This document shows positions 53,283 through 61,149 of a DNA stretch of 64,000 nt, piece by piece (the first letter of the stretch is position 1; every line of letters starts with the position of its first letter). The translations under genes were made by a program, and so were the position numbers. The notes beneath the pieces were generated by a model. The model did not search any database. It had not been told where the DNA came from and saw only the letters and a program-made list of their open reading frames with translations. Origin of the DNA: Streptomyces diastatochromogenes (lineage in GTDB: Bacteria; Actinomycetota; Actinomycetes; Streptomycetales; Streptomycetaceae); assembly GCF_002242805.1 (NCBI RefSeq), contig NZ_MCGQ01000005.1, positions 3,566 to 67,565 on the forward strand, given 5' to 3'.

Positions 53283-54701
53283 CTATCCGCCGGTGTGCAC
53301 CTGGAAGGCGGCTCGGCGCACGGCCTTGGCCAGGGCGGGGTCGGGGTGGGCGGCGGCGAGCGCGACCAGGACCTGCACGGTGCGCGGGTGGCCGACGGCG
53401 CGGACCTCGTCGAGCAGCGCGGGGACGGTGGGCTGCAGGGCGGCCTCCAGATGCCGTACCAGCATCTCCGTCTCGCCGTGGTCGGCGACGGCGGCGGCGG
53501 TGTCGACCCACAGCCAGGTGGCCTCCTCACGGGTGAGGACCTCGTGGGCGTCCTCCGGGTCGATGCCGTCGTGCTCGGCGAGCCACAGCAGGGCGTACGG
53601 CCTGAGGGCGGGGTCGTCCAGCACGGCGCGTACGTCGGGCTCGGCGGGGGCGCCGACGACACGCAGCGCCTCGAAGGCGAGGCCGCGCAGCAGGGCGTCC
53701 TCGCCCCGGGCGGCGCCGAGCAGTTCGGTGACGGCGCTGCCGACGGGGCGGGCGGCGAGCCAGGCGCGGTACTCGGCGCGGGCCGCGTTGGGGCGGAGCT
53801 GGGCGCAGCCCCGGAGCATGGCCTCGGCGGCCTGCTCGATGTTGCCGGCGGGGCTCTGCGCGGCCACGCAGATCTGCTCCAGCTTGACCCAGACCGCCCA
53901 GCTGCCCAGCGGGGTGAGCGTGGCCTGGGCGTCGCCGTAGGTCAGGGCGCCGACGGAGGCGAGGGCCTGGAGGGCCCAGTCGAGGAGGGGGGCGAGCGGG
54001 GTGTCCTCGACCGGTGCGGGTTCCGCCGGGCCGGGGGTGCCGGCGGGCTCCGCGGAGCCGGGCCCGTAGGGGATCTCGCAGCGCTCGGTGCGCAGTTCGG
54101 TGACCCGCTGCTGAAGCAGGTCGAGAAGCTGCTCGACCGGGACGGGACCGGCGGACAGCTGGAGGAAGGAGAGCACCTGGGGCATGGCCGAGACGACCTC
54201 GGCGACGGCGGCCGGCTCGTGGTCCGCGGGTTCCGGACTGGCGAGCGACCAGGCGTCGAAGAGGGCGACCCAGCCGCGCAGCACGGCGCTGTCGTCGCGG
54301 TCCCAGGCGCGCAGACGCCAGCCGGGGCGCGCGCTGTCCCCGTGCACCTCGACCAGTCCTGAGAGGCGGGCGGTGTCCCAGTCCGCGCGGATCTGAGCGA
54401 CGCTCAGGACGAGGTCGTCGGCGGCGCGTTCGGCAGTCACTTCGGAGAGGGTGGCCTTGCCGTCGGCGGTGGCGCCGTCGCGGCCGGGTCCGAGGGCGGC
54501 GTCGGCCCAGCGGGCGACGCGGACCGCGCCGGCCAGTCCGGTGCGCGCCATTCTGGCCAGTTCAGCGGGGGCGGGGGTGCCCTCCGGCGGCCGGGGTGCG
54601 GGGCGGCGTGGGCGCCGCTGGTTCACAGCTCTGGGGGCGGCGGCCAGGGGTCGCGGTCGGACGAGTCGAAGCCTGGAGTCGCGCGGGATACGGGACGTCA
54701 C
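53283..54701 (-). CDS. Large conserved protein of unknown function, HEAT-like helical
   Basis: 472 aa from the GTG at 54701; the start is uncertain because the first 45 residues are Arg/Pro-rich. Mostly helical, with repeated Ala/Leu/Glu-rich helices toward the C-terminus (LLRGLAFEALRVVG, VPALLDEVRAVGHPRTVQVLVALAAAHPDPALAKAVRRAAF) that look like HEAT-type repeats. No catalytic motif. Conserved in streptomycetes to my recollection; function unknown. Confidence 0.72.
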   Translation of the reverse strand: MTSRIPRDSRLRLVRPRPLAAAPRAVNQRRPRRPAPRPPEGTPAPAELARMARTGLAGAVRVARWADAALGPGRDGATADGKATLSEVTAERAADDLVLSVAQIRADWDTARLSGLVEVHGDSARPGWRLRAWDRDDSAVLRGWVALFDAWSLASPEPADHEPAAVAEVVSAMPQVLSFLQLSAGPVPVEQLLDLLQQRVTELRTERCEIPYGPGSAEPAGTPGPAEPAPVEDTPLAPLLDWALQALASVGALTYGDAQATLTPLGSWAVWVKLEQICVAAQSPAGNIEQAAEAMLRGCAQLRPNAARAEYRAWLAARPVGSAVTELLGAARGEDALLRGLAFEALRVVGAPAEPDVRAVLDDPALRPYALLWLAEHDGIDPEDAHEVLTREEATWLWVDTAAAVADHGETEMLVRHLEAALQPTVPALLDEVRAVGHPRTVQVLVALAAAHPDPALAKAVRRAAFQVHTGG

Positions 54702-54881
54702 GGGTGCAGTCTTCCGGTTGACGGTCCGAAAACCCAAACGGAATGTCACGGGGGGCGACGGGGCTGGCCAACGCACTGGGGCCGGTGGCGGGTGAGGAGA
54801 CGTGATCAGGCCAGTCGTTCGGCCTTAAACGGAACGGCTGGAACCGGGGCTTCCGACTCGTACCGGAGGAATCGGCGGGCC

Positions 54882-56009
54882 TCACATCAGCGGGGTCAGG
54901 AACCGGCGCAGGCGTTCCTCGTACTCCGGCGGGTCGGCGTTCCACATCGCCGCGTGCGGAGCCTGCGGCACGGTGTGCAGGGCGACACGGTCGGGGCGGC
55001 GTGCGGCCAGGCGCCGGGAGTACTCCCACGGGGCGACCGTGTCGTCCGGGCCGTGGATGATCAGGGTGGGCACGTCGAGCAGCTCGGGGTCGGTGCTCTC
55101 CGCGGCCCGGTCGGCTTCGAGACCGGCCCGGCCCTGCGCGGCCCGCACGGCGAGCGGCAGCAGGGGTTCGGGGGTGTGGCGGGCCTGGGCGAGGGCGCGC
55201 AGGGTGGCCTGCCAGCTGAGGACGGGCGAGTCGAGGACCAGCCCGGCGATGCGCTCGCGCACGACGGAGTGCTCGGCGGCGCGCAGAGCCATGGTGGCGC
55301 CGGTGGACCAGCCGAGGAGGATGACCCGGCGGGCGCCGTAGCGGACGGCGTAGCGGATCGCGGCGTCCACATCGCGCCACTCGGACTCGCCGAGGTGGTT
55401 CAGGCCGTCCGGCGGGCGCGGGGCGCCGAGGTCGCCGCGGTAGGCGAGCGCGAGGACCGGCAGGCGGCGGCCGTGCAGGAACTCCATGACGTTCAGGGCG
55501 TGCTCGCGGGTGGTGCCGAGGCCGTGCACGGCGATCACCCAGGTGTCCCGGTAGCCGGGCACGAACCAGGCGGGCAGGGACCCGAGTTCGCCGGGCACGT
55601 CGATGTCGGCGTGGTCGAGGCCGAGGGCGGCGTCCGGGTTGCCGACGTGCACGTTCGGGGTGAGCCACACAGAGTCGCCCGGGGCGAGGGTGCCGTGCGT
55701 GACGCGCACCAGGCGGCGGACGACGGTGTCCGGGGTGTGCCCGGCCGTCGCCAGGACGGGGCCGACGACCGCGTGGGAGCCGTCGCCGGCCAGACCGTAG
55801 GTGCCGGGGCGCAGTGAGGCCAGGTCGCGGGTGAGGGTGATCCGGCCCGCGGCCGTGCCGTGCACGGTGAGCCGGGGTTCGGTGGGCAGCGGGCGGCCGG
55901 GGGGTGCCTTCAGCGCGGCGTCACTGGCGAGACGGCCGGCGGCCACGGATGCCGCGCCGGCGGCCAGGACCGCGGTGAGTGCGGCGGCGGTCGCTCTGAC
56001 GGTGCCCAC
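54882..56009 (-). CDS. Secreted or membrane-anchored alpha/beta hydrolase
   Basis: 375 aa. A hydrophobic N-terminus (about 5-26) may be a signal peptide or anchor. The hydrolase domain (about 150-372) has the nucleophile elbow GWSTGA, an acid in HGPDDTVAPWEY and the base in PQAPHAAMW, plus VIAVHGLGTTREH as oxyanion region. This is the BAAT/prolyl-oligopeptidase-like hydrolase type. GTG start at 56009. Substrate unknown. Confidence 0.88.
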   Translation of the reverse strand: MGTVRATAAALTAVLAAGAASVAAGRLASDAALKAPPGRPLPTEPRLTVHGTAAGRITLTRDLASLRPGTYGLAGDGSHAVVGPVLATAGHTPDTVVRRLVRVTHGTLAPGDSVWLTPNVHVGNPDAALGLDHADIDVPGELGSLPAWFVPGYRDTWVIAVHGLGTTREHALNVMEFLHGRRLPVLALAYRGDLGAPRPPDGLNHLGESEWRDVDAAIRYAVRYGARRVILLGWSTGATMALRAAEHSVVRERIAGLVLDSPVLSWQATLRALAQARHTPEPLLPLAVRAAQGRAGLEADRAAESTDPELLDVPTLIIHGPDDTVAPWEYSRRLAARRPDRVALHTVPQAPHAAMWNADPPEYEERLRRFLTPLM

Positions 56010-56070
56010 GGGTCCAGTGTCGTGGCGGTCCGCGCCGAGGGCCAGTGGAGGGGGGACCGAGGAGCAGGGG

Positions 56071-56745
56071 TCAGCCGCGTTGTCCGTAGCCCTTCAGACG
56101 TGCGCCGGCCTCCTCCAGCTGCGCCTCCGTCAACAGGGAGGGCGTCAGGCCCGGCACCGAGGACGCCGTCAGCCACAGGCGGCACATCCACTCCAGCTGG
56201 GCGGTGCGGTCGTAGGCCTGGTCGAGGGTGGCGCCGTAGGTGATCGTGCCGTGGTTCCGCAGGAGGCAGCCGGAGCGGTCGGCGAGGGCGTCGAGCATGT
56301 GGGCGGCCAGTTCGTCGGTGCCGTAGGTCGCGTAGGCGGCGACGCGGACGCGGCCGCCGAGGGCGCCGGCCATGTAGTGGATCGGGGGCAGTTCGGTCAC
56401 GAGGGTGGAGACGGCCGTGGCGTGCACGGCGTGGGTGTGGACGACGGCGCGGGCGTCGGTGGTGCGGTAGACGGCGAGGTGCATGGGCAGTTCGCTGGTC
56501 GGCCCGAGCGTGCCGAGCACCTGCCGCCCGTCGAGGTCGACGCCGGTGATGTCGTCCGGGGCCAGCCGGTCGTAGGGCACGCCCGACGGGGTGACCAGCA
56601 CGAGGTCCCCGACCCGTGCCGAGACATTGCCCGAGGTGCCGACGACCAGCCCGTCGGTTACCGTTCGGCGCGCCGTGGCGACCAGCGCCGCCCACACGCG
56701 CGCCGCTTCCGCTTCCTCTTCCGCTTTCCGCCGCTGTTCAGCCAT
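56071..56745 (-). CDS. Class II aldolase/adducin family protein (FucA-like)
   Basis: 224 aa. The TSGNVSAR motif, Glu in SELPMH, the zinc pair HTH in AVVHTHAVHATAVS, and a third histidine in LLRNHGTITYG are all present, so an intact zinc-dependent aldolase (fuculose- or ribulose-phosphate type) is likely. ATG at 56745. The partner kinase or isomerase is not nearby. Confidence 0.9.
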   Translation of the reverse strand: MAEQRRKAEEEAEAARVWAALVATARRTVTDGLVVGTSGNVSARVGDLVLVTPSGVPYDRLAPDDITGVDLDGRQVLGTLGPTSELPMHLAVYRTTDARAVVHTHAVHATAVSTLVTELPPIHYMAGALGGRVRVAAYATYGTDELAAHMLDALADRSGCLLRNHGTITYGATLDQAYDRTAQLEWMCRLWLTASSVPGLTPSLLTEAQLEEAGARLKGYGQRG

Positions 56746-56933
56746 GCCGCGATCCTGCCAGCCGGCCCGTCACGGAGCGGTGCGTCGGCGTGCTTCGGGC
56801 CGGAACCCGTACGGCCGAACGGGTGAAGATGCCCCCGAAACACCCGAAATCATCATGCTTCAAGTGATCATCAGGCATTCAATGATCGTTCTTACTCACT
56901 GGACGACGTTCCACCGCCACTCCAGGGGGACAC

Positions 56934-57695
56934 ATGCCTCGTGCTCGCCTCGCTTCCCGCGCCCGTCGCCGCGCGGGCGTCCTCGCGGCCGCCACCGCGG
57001 CGCTCGCCCTCACGGGCACCCAGGCCGCGGCCGCCGGGTCACCGGCGTCCGCCGTGGGCCCGCTCAGAGGCCACGACGTGTCGTCCCACCAGAAGCACGT
57101 CGACTTCCCCGCCGCCCGGTCGGACGGCGCACGGTTCACCTACATCAAGGCGACCGAGTCCACGACCTACCGCAACCCCTACTTCGACCGGCAGTACGAC
57201 GGCGCCCGCCGGGCGGGCCTGATCCGTGGCGCGTACCACTTCGCACGGCCGGACAGGTCCTCGGGCGCCGAGCAGGCCGCGTACTTCGTGCAGCACGGCG
57301 GGGACTGGCGGGCGGACGGCTGGACGCTGCCGCCCGCGCTCGACATCGAGTACAACCCGTACGACGACGAGCACAAGTGCTACGGGCTGGGCTGGAAGCG
57401 GATGGTCGACTGGATCCGGTCCTTCAGTGACGAGGTCGAGTCGGAGACCGGCCGGCGCCCGGTCATCTACACCACCGCCCACTGGTGGCAGGCCTGCACC
57501 GGCGACAGCCGCGCCTTCGCCGCGGACCACCCGCTGTGGATCGCCCGGCACGGCGCCTCGGACCCGGGTGCACTGCCGGGCGGCTGGGCGCGCTGGACCT
57601 TCTGGCAGTTCGGCGCCCAGGGCGGTCTGCCGGGTGACCAGAATCTCTTCAACGGGCCGCCGAACCGGCTGCGGGCCTTCGCGCGGGGCTGGTAG
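56934..57695 (+). CDS. Secreted GH25 lysozyme (muramidase)
   Basis: 253 aa. Signal peptide (1-33, cleavage near AAA-AGS). GH25 barrel with Asp48 (GHDVSSHQ), Asp137 and Glu139 (PPALDIEYN), and RRPVIYTTAHWW, HPLWIA and WTFWQFGAQG. It cleaves the N-acetylmuramyl bond of peptidoglycan outside the cell. ATG at 56934 behind AGGGGGA. The upstream gap (56746-56933) has an AT-rich stretch with two imperfect direct repeats (near 56859 and 56876) that may be regulatory. Confidence 0.93.
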   Translation: MPRARLASRARRRAGVLAAATAALALTGTQAAAAGSPASAVGPLRGHDVSSHQKHVDFPAARSDGARFTYIKATESTTYRNPYFDRQYDGARRAGLIRGAYHFARPDRSSGAEQAAYFVQHGGDWRADGWTLPPALDIEYNPYDDEHKCYGLGWKRMVDWIRSFSDEVESETGRRPVIYTTAHWWQACTGDSRAFAADHPLWIARHGASDPGALPGGWARWTFWQFGAQGGLPGDQNLFNGPPNRLRAFARGW

Positions 57696-57768
57696 CCAAG
57701 GGGCGCCTGGGGTGTGGATCCGAACAGCGTTCCAGCCTTCCCTTGATGACACCCTGACGCCTGCCCCA

Positions 57769-57790
57769 GTTCACCTTCCGTTCACCCAGG
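57769..57790 (+). promoter_or_regulatory. PHO box (PhoP site) upstream of pit
   Basis: Two consecutive 11-nt direct-repeat units, GTTCACCTTCC (57769-57779) and GTTCACCCAGG (57780-57790), match the Streptomyces PHO-box core GTTCACC. Placed 47-68 bp before the pit start, so the transporter is probably PhoP/phosphate controlled. Confidence 0.82.
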
Positions 57791-57837
57791 TTGCCTACGG
57801 TCCAACAGCCAATGACCTCGAACGATTGCCTGGGTAA

Positions 57838-59100
57838 ATGGAAAGCTTCTCGCTGATCCTCGCGATTGTGGTGGTAACCGCACTCGCGTTTGATTTCACG
57901 AACGGTTTCCACGACACCGCCAACGCGATGGCCACGACCATCTCGACCGGTGCGCTCAAGCCCAAGGTCGCGGTGGCCATGTCCGCCGCCCTCAACCTTG
58001 TAGGCGCTTTCCTCTCCGTGGAGGTCGCCAACACGATCTCCAAGGGTCTCGTCGATGAGAACGGCATCCGCCCCGAGGTCATCTTCGCCGCCCTCACCGG
58101 CGCGATCCTCTGGAACCTGCTGACCTGGCTCGTCGGACTGCCGTCCAGCTCCTCCCACGCCCTGATGGGCGGTCTGGTCGGCGCCACCGTCGCCTCCGCC
58201 GGCTTCGGCGCCGTCCACGGAGACATGCTGGTCACCAAGGTGCTGCTCCCGGCGGTGGCCGCCCCGATCGTGGCCGGCCTCGCGGCGATGCTCGCCACCC
58301 GGTTCTCCTACGGCATCGGCGGCAAGGCCGACGGCGAGGCCACCCGCAAGGGTTACCGCGCCGGGCAGATCGCCTCCGCCGGTCTGGTCTCGCTCGCCCA
58401 CGGCACCAACGACGCGCAGAAGACGATGGGCATCATCACCCTCGCCCTCGTCGCGGGCGGCGCCATCGCCCCCGGCTCCAACCCTCCCACCTGGGTCATC
58501 CTCTCCGCGGGTCTGGCCATCGCGCTCGGCACCTACATCGGCGGCTGGCGCATCATCCGCACCATGGGCAAGGGCCTGACCGACCTCGAGCCGCGACAGG
58601 GCTTCGCCGCCCAGACCAGCGCGGCCACGGCCATCCTGGCCTCCTCGCACCTCGGCTTCTCCCTCTCCACCACCCACGTCGTCTCCGGCTCGGTGATGGG
58701 TGCGGGCCTCGGCCGCAAGGGCGGTGTGGTCCGCTGGTCCACCGCGACCCGCATGTTCATCGCCTGGGCGTTGACCCTGCCGGCCGCCGCGCTGGTCGGC
58801 GCGGGCGCCGAGTCCGTCACGGACCTGGGTGACTGGGGCACCGCGGTCGTCGCCGTCTTCCTGGTCGGCGCCAGCGCCACGATCTGGAAGATCTCCCGTC
58901 GCGAGGTCGTCGACCACACCAACGTGGTCGCCGACACGGCGGAGCCGGCCGGCGTGGTGACCACCGCCATCGCCGCGGTGACCCCGCCGCCCGCGGGCAC
59001 CGTCGCCGAGGACCTGTCGGCCACGATCCCGGCTCCGGCCGTGACCGCCGCCACCGCCACCGACCCGGCTCCGGCGGCTCCGCCGGCCGCCGCGGTCTGA
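57838..59100 (+). CDS. pitH2: Low-affinity inorganic phosphate transporter, Pit/PitH2-like
   Basis: 420 aa with about ten membrane helices. The PiT signature occurs twice: FDFTNGFHDTANAMATTISTGAL at the N-terminus and SLAHGTNDAQKTMGIITLAL in the middle. An Ala/Pro/Thr-rich cytoplasmic tail ends the protein. It takes up phosphate with a metal cation. Preceded by a PHO box and followed by a small membrane protein gene 27 bp on. The symbol is by synteny with the S. coelicolor PitH2. Confidence 0.93.
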   Translation: MESFSLILAIVVVTALAFDFTNGFHDTANAMATTISTGALKPKVAVAMSAALNLVGAFLSVEVANTISKGLVDENGIRPEVIFAALTGAILWNLLTWLVGLPSSSSHALMGGLVGATVASAGFGAVHGDMLVTKVLLPAVAAPIVAGLAAMLATRFSYGIGGKADGEATRKGYRAGQIASAGLVSLAHGTNDAQKTMGIITLALVAGGAIAPGSNPPTWVILSAGLAIALGTYIGGWRIIRTMGKGLTDLEPRQGFAAQTSAATAILASSHLGFSLSTTHVVSGSVMGAGLGRKGGVVRWSTATRMFIAWALTLPAAALVGAGAESVTDLGDWGTAVVAVFLVGASATIWKISRREVVDHTNVVADTAEPAGVVTTAIAAVTPPPAGTVAEDLSATIPAPAVTAATATDPAPAAPPAAAV

Positions 59101-59127
59101 CCGCCCAGTACCGAAGGAAGCATCCCC

Positions 59128-59355
59128 ATGAAGATCGACTGGGCGGCCCTCGGCTCCGTCTTCGGCGTCAGCCTCGCGTTCACGGTGGGCCTGGTGGCCC
59201 TGTTCACCCTGGGCGTCAACGGCCTGTCGCGCCGCGAGAAGGCCGCGGCGCAGGGTGGGTCCGCGGCGCTGGCGGTGACTGGTGCGTACGTGTGCTTCGC
59301 GGCTTGTGCGGCTGCGGTGGCTTACGGGATCTACTTGATCGTGGCCAAGCCCTGA
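59128..59355 (+). CDS. Small two-helix membrane protein of the pit operon
   Basis: 75 aa: two membrane helices (about 8-32 and 46-72) joined by SRREKAAAQGG. Located 27 bp after pit on the same strand and followed by a hairpin, so cotranscribed. Probably an accessory or assembly subunit of the transporter; inferred from position. Confidence 0.85.
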   Translation: MKIDWAALGSVFGVSLAFTVGLVALFTLGVNGLSRREKAAAQGGSAALAVTGAYVCFAACAAAVAYGIYLIVAKP

Positions 59356-59369
59356 GGTTTCGGTTCCTG

Positions 59370-59415
59370 GTCCGCCCTGTCGGGGCCGCCTACGGGTGGT
59401 TTCGGCAGGGCGGAC
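59370..59415. terminator. Terminator after the pit operon
   Basis: GTCCGCCCTG (59370-59379) pairs with CAGGGCGGAC (59406-59415). It overlaps the 3' end of the opposing hypothetical gene and may serve both. Confidence 0.6.
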
Positions 59416-59929
59416 GCGTGTCCGCCGCGGCCGGGACCGGCTCGTCGGACCTGAGCAGATGTCCGACGCCCCCGGCGACCGGGTAGTCCGCCCGTACTCC
59501 ACAGAGTGAGCCGGGGCCGTGTCGCGGCGGCTCCAGGGAAAGGGTGACCCGGCCCAGCTGGGATTCCGCGGAGACGGTGCCCGCGCCCACCCGCAACCTC
59601 CTCCAGGGGGACCAGAGATGCAGCGGGGCGACGAGTTCCCCATATCCGGGATTCGGCGCGGTCCGCAGCTGCCACCAGTTGCCCCATACCACCACGTGGT
59701 GGCCGTCGTTGCTGGCGACAATCTTCGGAAAGGGGGTCGTCGCCGACTCGTCGGTGCCCAGCGTCCCCTCCCACGCCCGTTGCATCCCGTATGAGACGTA
59801 CGCGCCATTGCAGGCGATCACCGTCCGTGAGGACAAGCGGGATTCCCGAATGCCGCCCGACGGAGCGGAATTCACCGCAACCCGGTCCCCCCTCACCACC
59901 CGCCGTGCTGGCGATGTGGGCCTCAGCAC
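59390..59929 (-). CDS. Possible hypothetical protein
   Basis: Up to 179 aa from a GTG at 59929; an internal GTG (residue 18) has a better purine run upstream. In this frame third positions are mostly G/C, and the middle part (VIACNGAYVSYGMQRAWEG, VVVWGNWWQLRTAPNPGY) reads like real protein. No family recognised. The start is uncertain, and the first about 35 residues look less protein-like. Confidence 0.45.
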   Translation of the reverse strand: MLRPTSPARRVVRGDRVAVNSAPSGGIRESRLSSRTVIACNGAYVSYGMQRAWEGTLGTDESATTPFPKIVASNDGHHVVVWGNWWQLRTAPNPGYGELVAPLHLWSPWRRLRVGAGTVSAESQLGRVTLSLEPPRHGPGSLCGVRADYPVAGGVGHLLRSDEPVPAAADTRPPCRNHP

Positions 59930-59959
59930 AGTCCGGCGTCCCAGGTCAAAGGCAAGTTG

Positions 59960-60125
59960 ACGGCCCTTCCGGGCGCGTGGTGGACTGCCCAGGCCATGTA
60001 CGGCGGCAGGAGAGGAAGCCGGTGCGAATCCGGCGCGGTCCCGCCACTGTCACCGGGGAAGAAAACCCCGGGAGCCAGGAACTCTCACCGCCGGTCTCGT
60101 CGAACCAGGGCGCGGACACCCTGAG
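59960..60125 (+). ncRNA. Cobalamin (B12) riboswitch
   Basis: The conserved core is visible: GAGAGGAAGCCGGTGCGAAT, then the B12 box GCCACTG at 60043-60049, then CCGGGAGCCAGGAACTCTC. It precedes the cobD-cobQ-cobN operon and should lower its expression when adenosylcobalamin is plentiful. The ends are approximate. Confidence 0.92.
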
Positions 60126-60140
60126 TGAGGACATATCGCC

Positions 60141-60200
60141 ATGCGCGGCTGCCGATTGAGGTTCAGTAACCGGGCCCTGCCTGCCCCCACGGCCGGCTGA
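60141..60200 (+). CDS. Short ORF between riboswitch and cobD
   Basis: 19 codons from ATG to TGA (MRGCRLRFSNRALPAPTAG), with GTGAGGA about 9 nt upstream and its stop 4 bp before the cobD ATG. It may be a translational coupling ORF through which the riboswitch controls cobD. Could be chance. Confidence 0.3.
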   Translation: MRGCRLRFSNRALPAPTAG

Positions 60201-60204
60201 GCCG

Positions 60205-61149
60205 ATGGGTGCCGATCGCTGCTACGCGTACGGCGCCGCCGCCGGCCTCGTCGGCGACCTGCTCCTCGGCGATCCGCGCCGTGGGCATCCGGTCGCCGCG
60301 TTCGGGCGGGCTGCCGCGGCCGTGGAGCGGGTGTTGTGGCGCGACCACCGTGGCTGGGGGGCGCTGCACACCGTCGTGTGCGCCGGAGGTGCCGTCGCGC
60401 TGGGGGTCGTGGCCGAGCGGGCCGTGCGCCGTTCTCCCGTCGCTTCCGTGGCGTTGGCCGGTGCCGCCACCTGGGCTGTCGTGGGGGGTACTTCGCTTGC
60501 CCGGGAGGCGCGGACCATCGGGCGCGCCCTGGAGGCCGGGGATGTCGAGGCGGCCCGGGCGCGGCTGCCGCATCTGTGCGGGCGGGATCCGCAGGCGCTG
60601 GATGCCGACGGGATCGCGCGGGCCGTCGTGGAGTCCGTCGCCGAGAACACCTCCGACGCTGTCGTGGGGGCCCTGGTGTGGGGTGCCGTGGGCGGGGTGC
60701 CGGGGCTGCTCGGGTTCCGGGCCGTCAACACCCTGGACGCGATGGTGGGGCACAAGTCGGCCCGCTACCGGCGCTACGGCTGGGCCTCCGCCCGGCTGGA
60801 CGACGTCGCCGGGTGGCCGGGGGCGCGGCTGACCGCCGTACTCGCCGCCGCGGCCGGGCCCGACCCGCGGGGAGCCCTGCGCGCCTGGAAGGCGGACGCC
60901 GACAAGCACCCGAGCCCCAACGCCGGGCCTGTCGAGGCCTCGTTCGCGGGTGCCCTCGGTGTGCGGCTGGGCGGGACGCTCGCGTACGGCGGGCGGGTCG
61001 AACACCGGCCCGTGCTGGGCGGGGACACCGGGCGGGCCGTCCGGGTCACCGACATCGACCGGGCCGTACGGCTCTCCCGCCGGGTCGGCCTGCTCGCGCT
61101 CGGCGTCACCGTCGCCGCGCGCCGACTCGTGAAGGGACGTGCGAAGTGA
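60205..61149 (+). CDS. cobD: Adenosylcobinamide-phosphate synthase CobD/CbiB
   Basis: 314 aa membrane protein with several helices (LVGDLLLGDP, VALGVVAERAV, AWASARLDDVAGWPGARLTAVLAAAAG). Family landmarks include the N-terminal GDPRRGHPV, VESVAENTSDAVVGALVWGAVGGVPGLLGFRAVNTLDAMVGH, and KHPSPNAGPVEASFAGALGVRLGG. It joins the aminopropanol arm to adenosylcobyric acid. First gene of the riboswitch-controlled operon; its stop overlaps cobQ (GTGA). Confidence 0.95.
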   Translation: MGADRCYAYGAAAGLVGDLLLGDPRRGHPVAAFGRAAAAVERVLWRDHRGWGALHTVVCAGGAVALGVVAERAVRRSPVASVALAGAATWAVVGGTSLAREARTIGRALEAGDVEAARARLPHLCGRDPQALDADGIARAVVESVAENTSDAVVGALVWGAVGGVPGLLGFRAVNTLDAMVGHKSARYRRYGWASARLDDVAGWPGARLTAVLAAAAGPDPRGALRAWKADADKHPSPNAGPVEASFAGALGVRLGGTLAYGGRVEHRPVLGGDTGRAVRVTDIDRAVRLSRRVGLLALGVTVAARRLVKGRAK

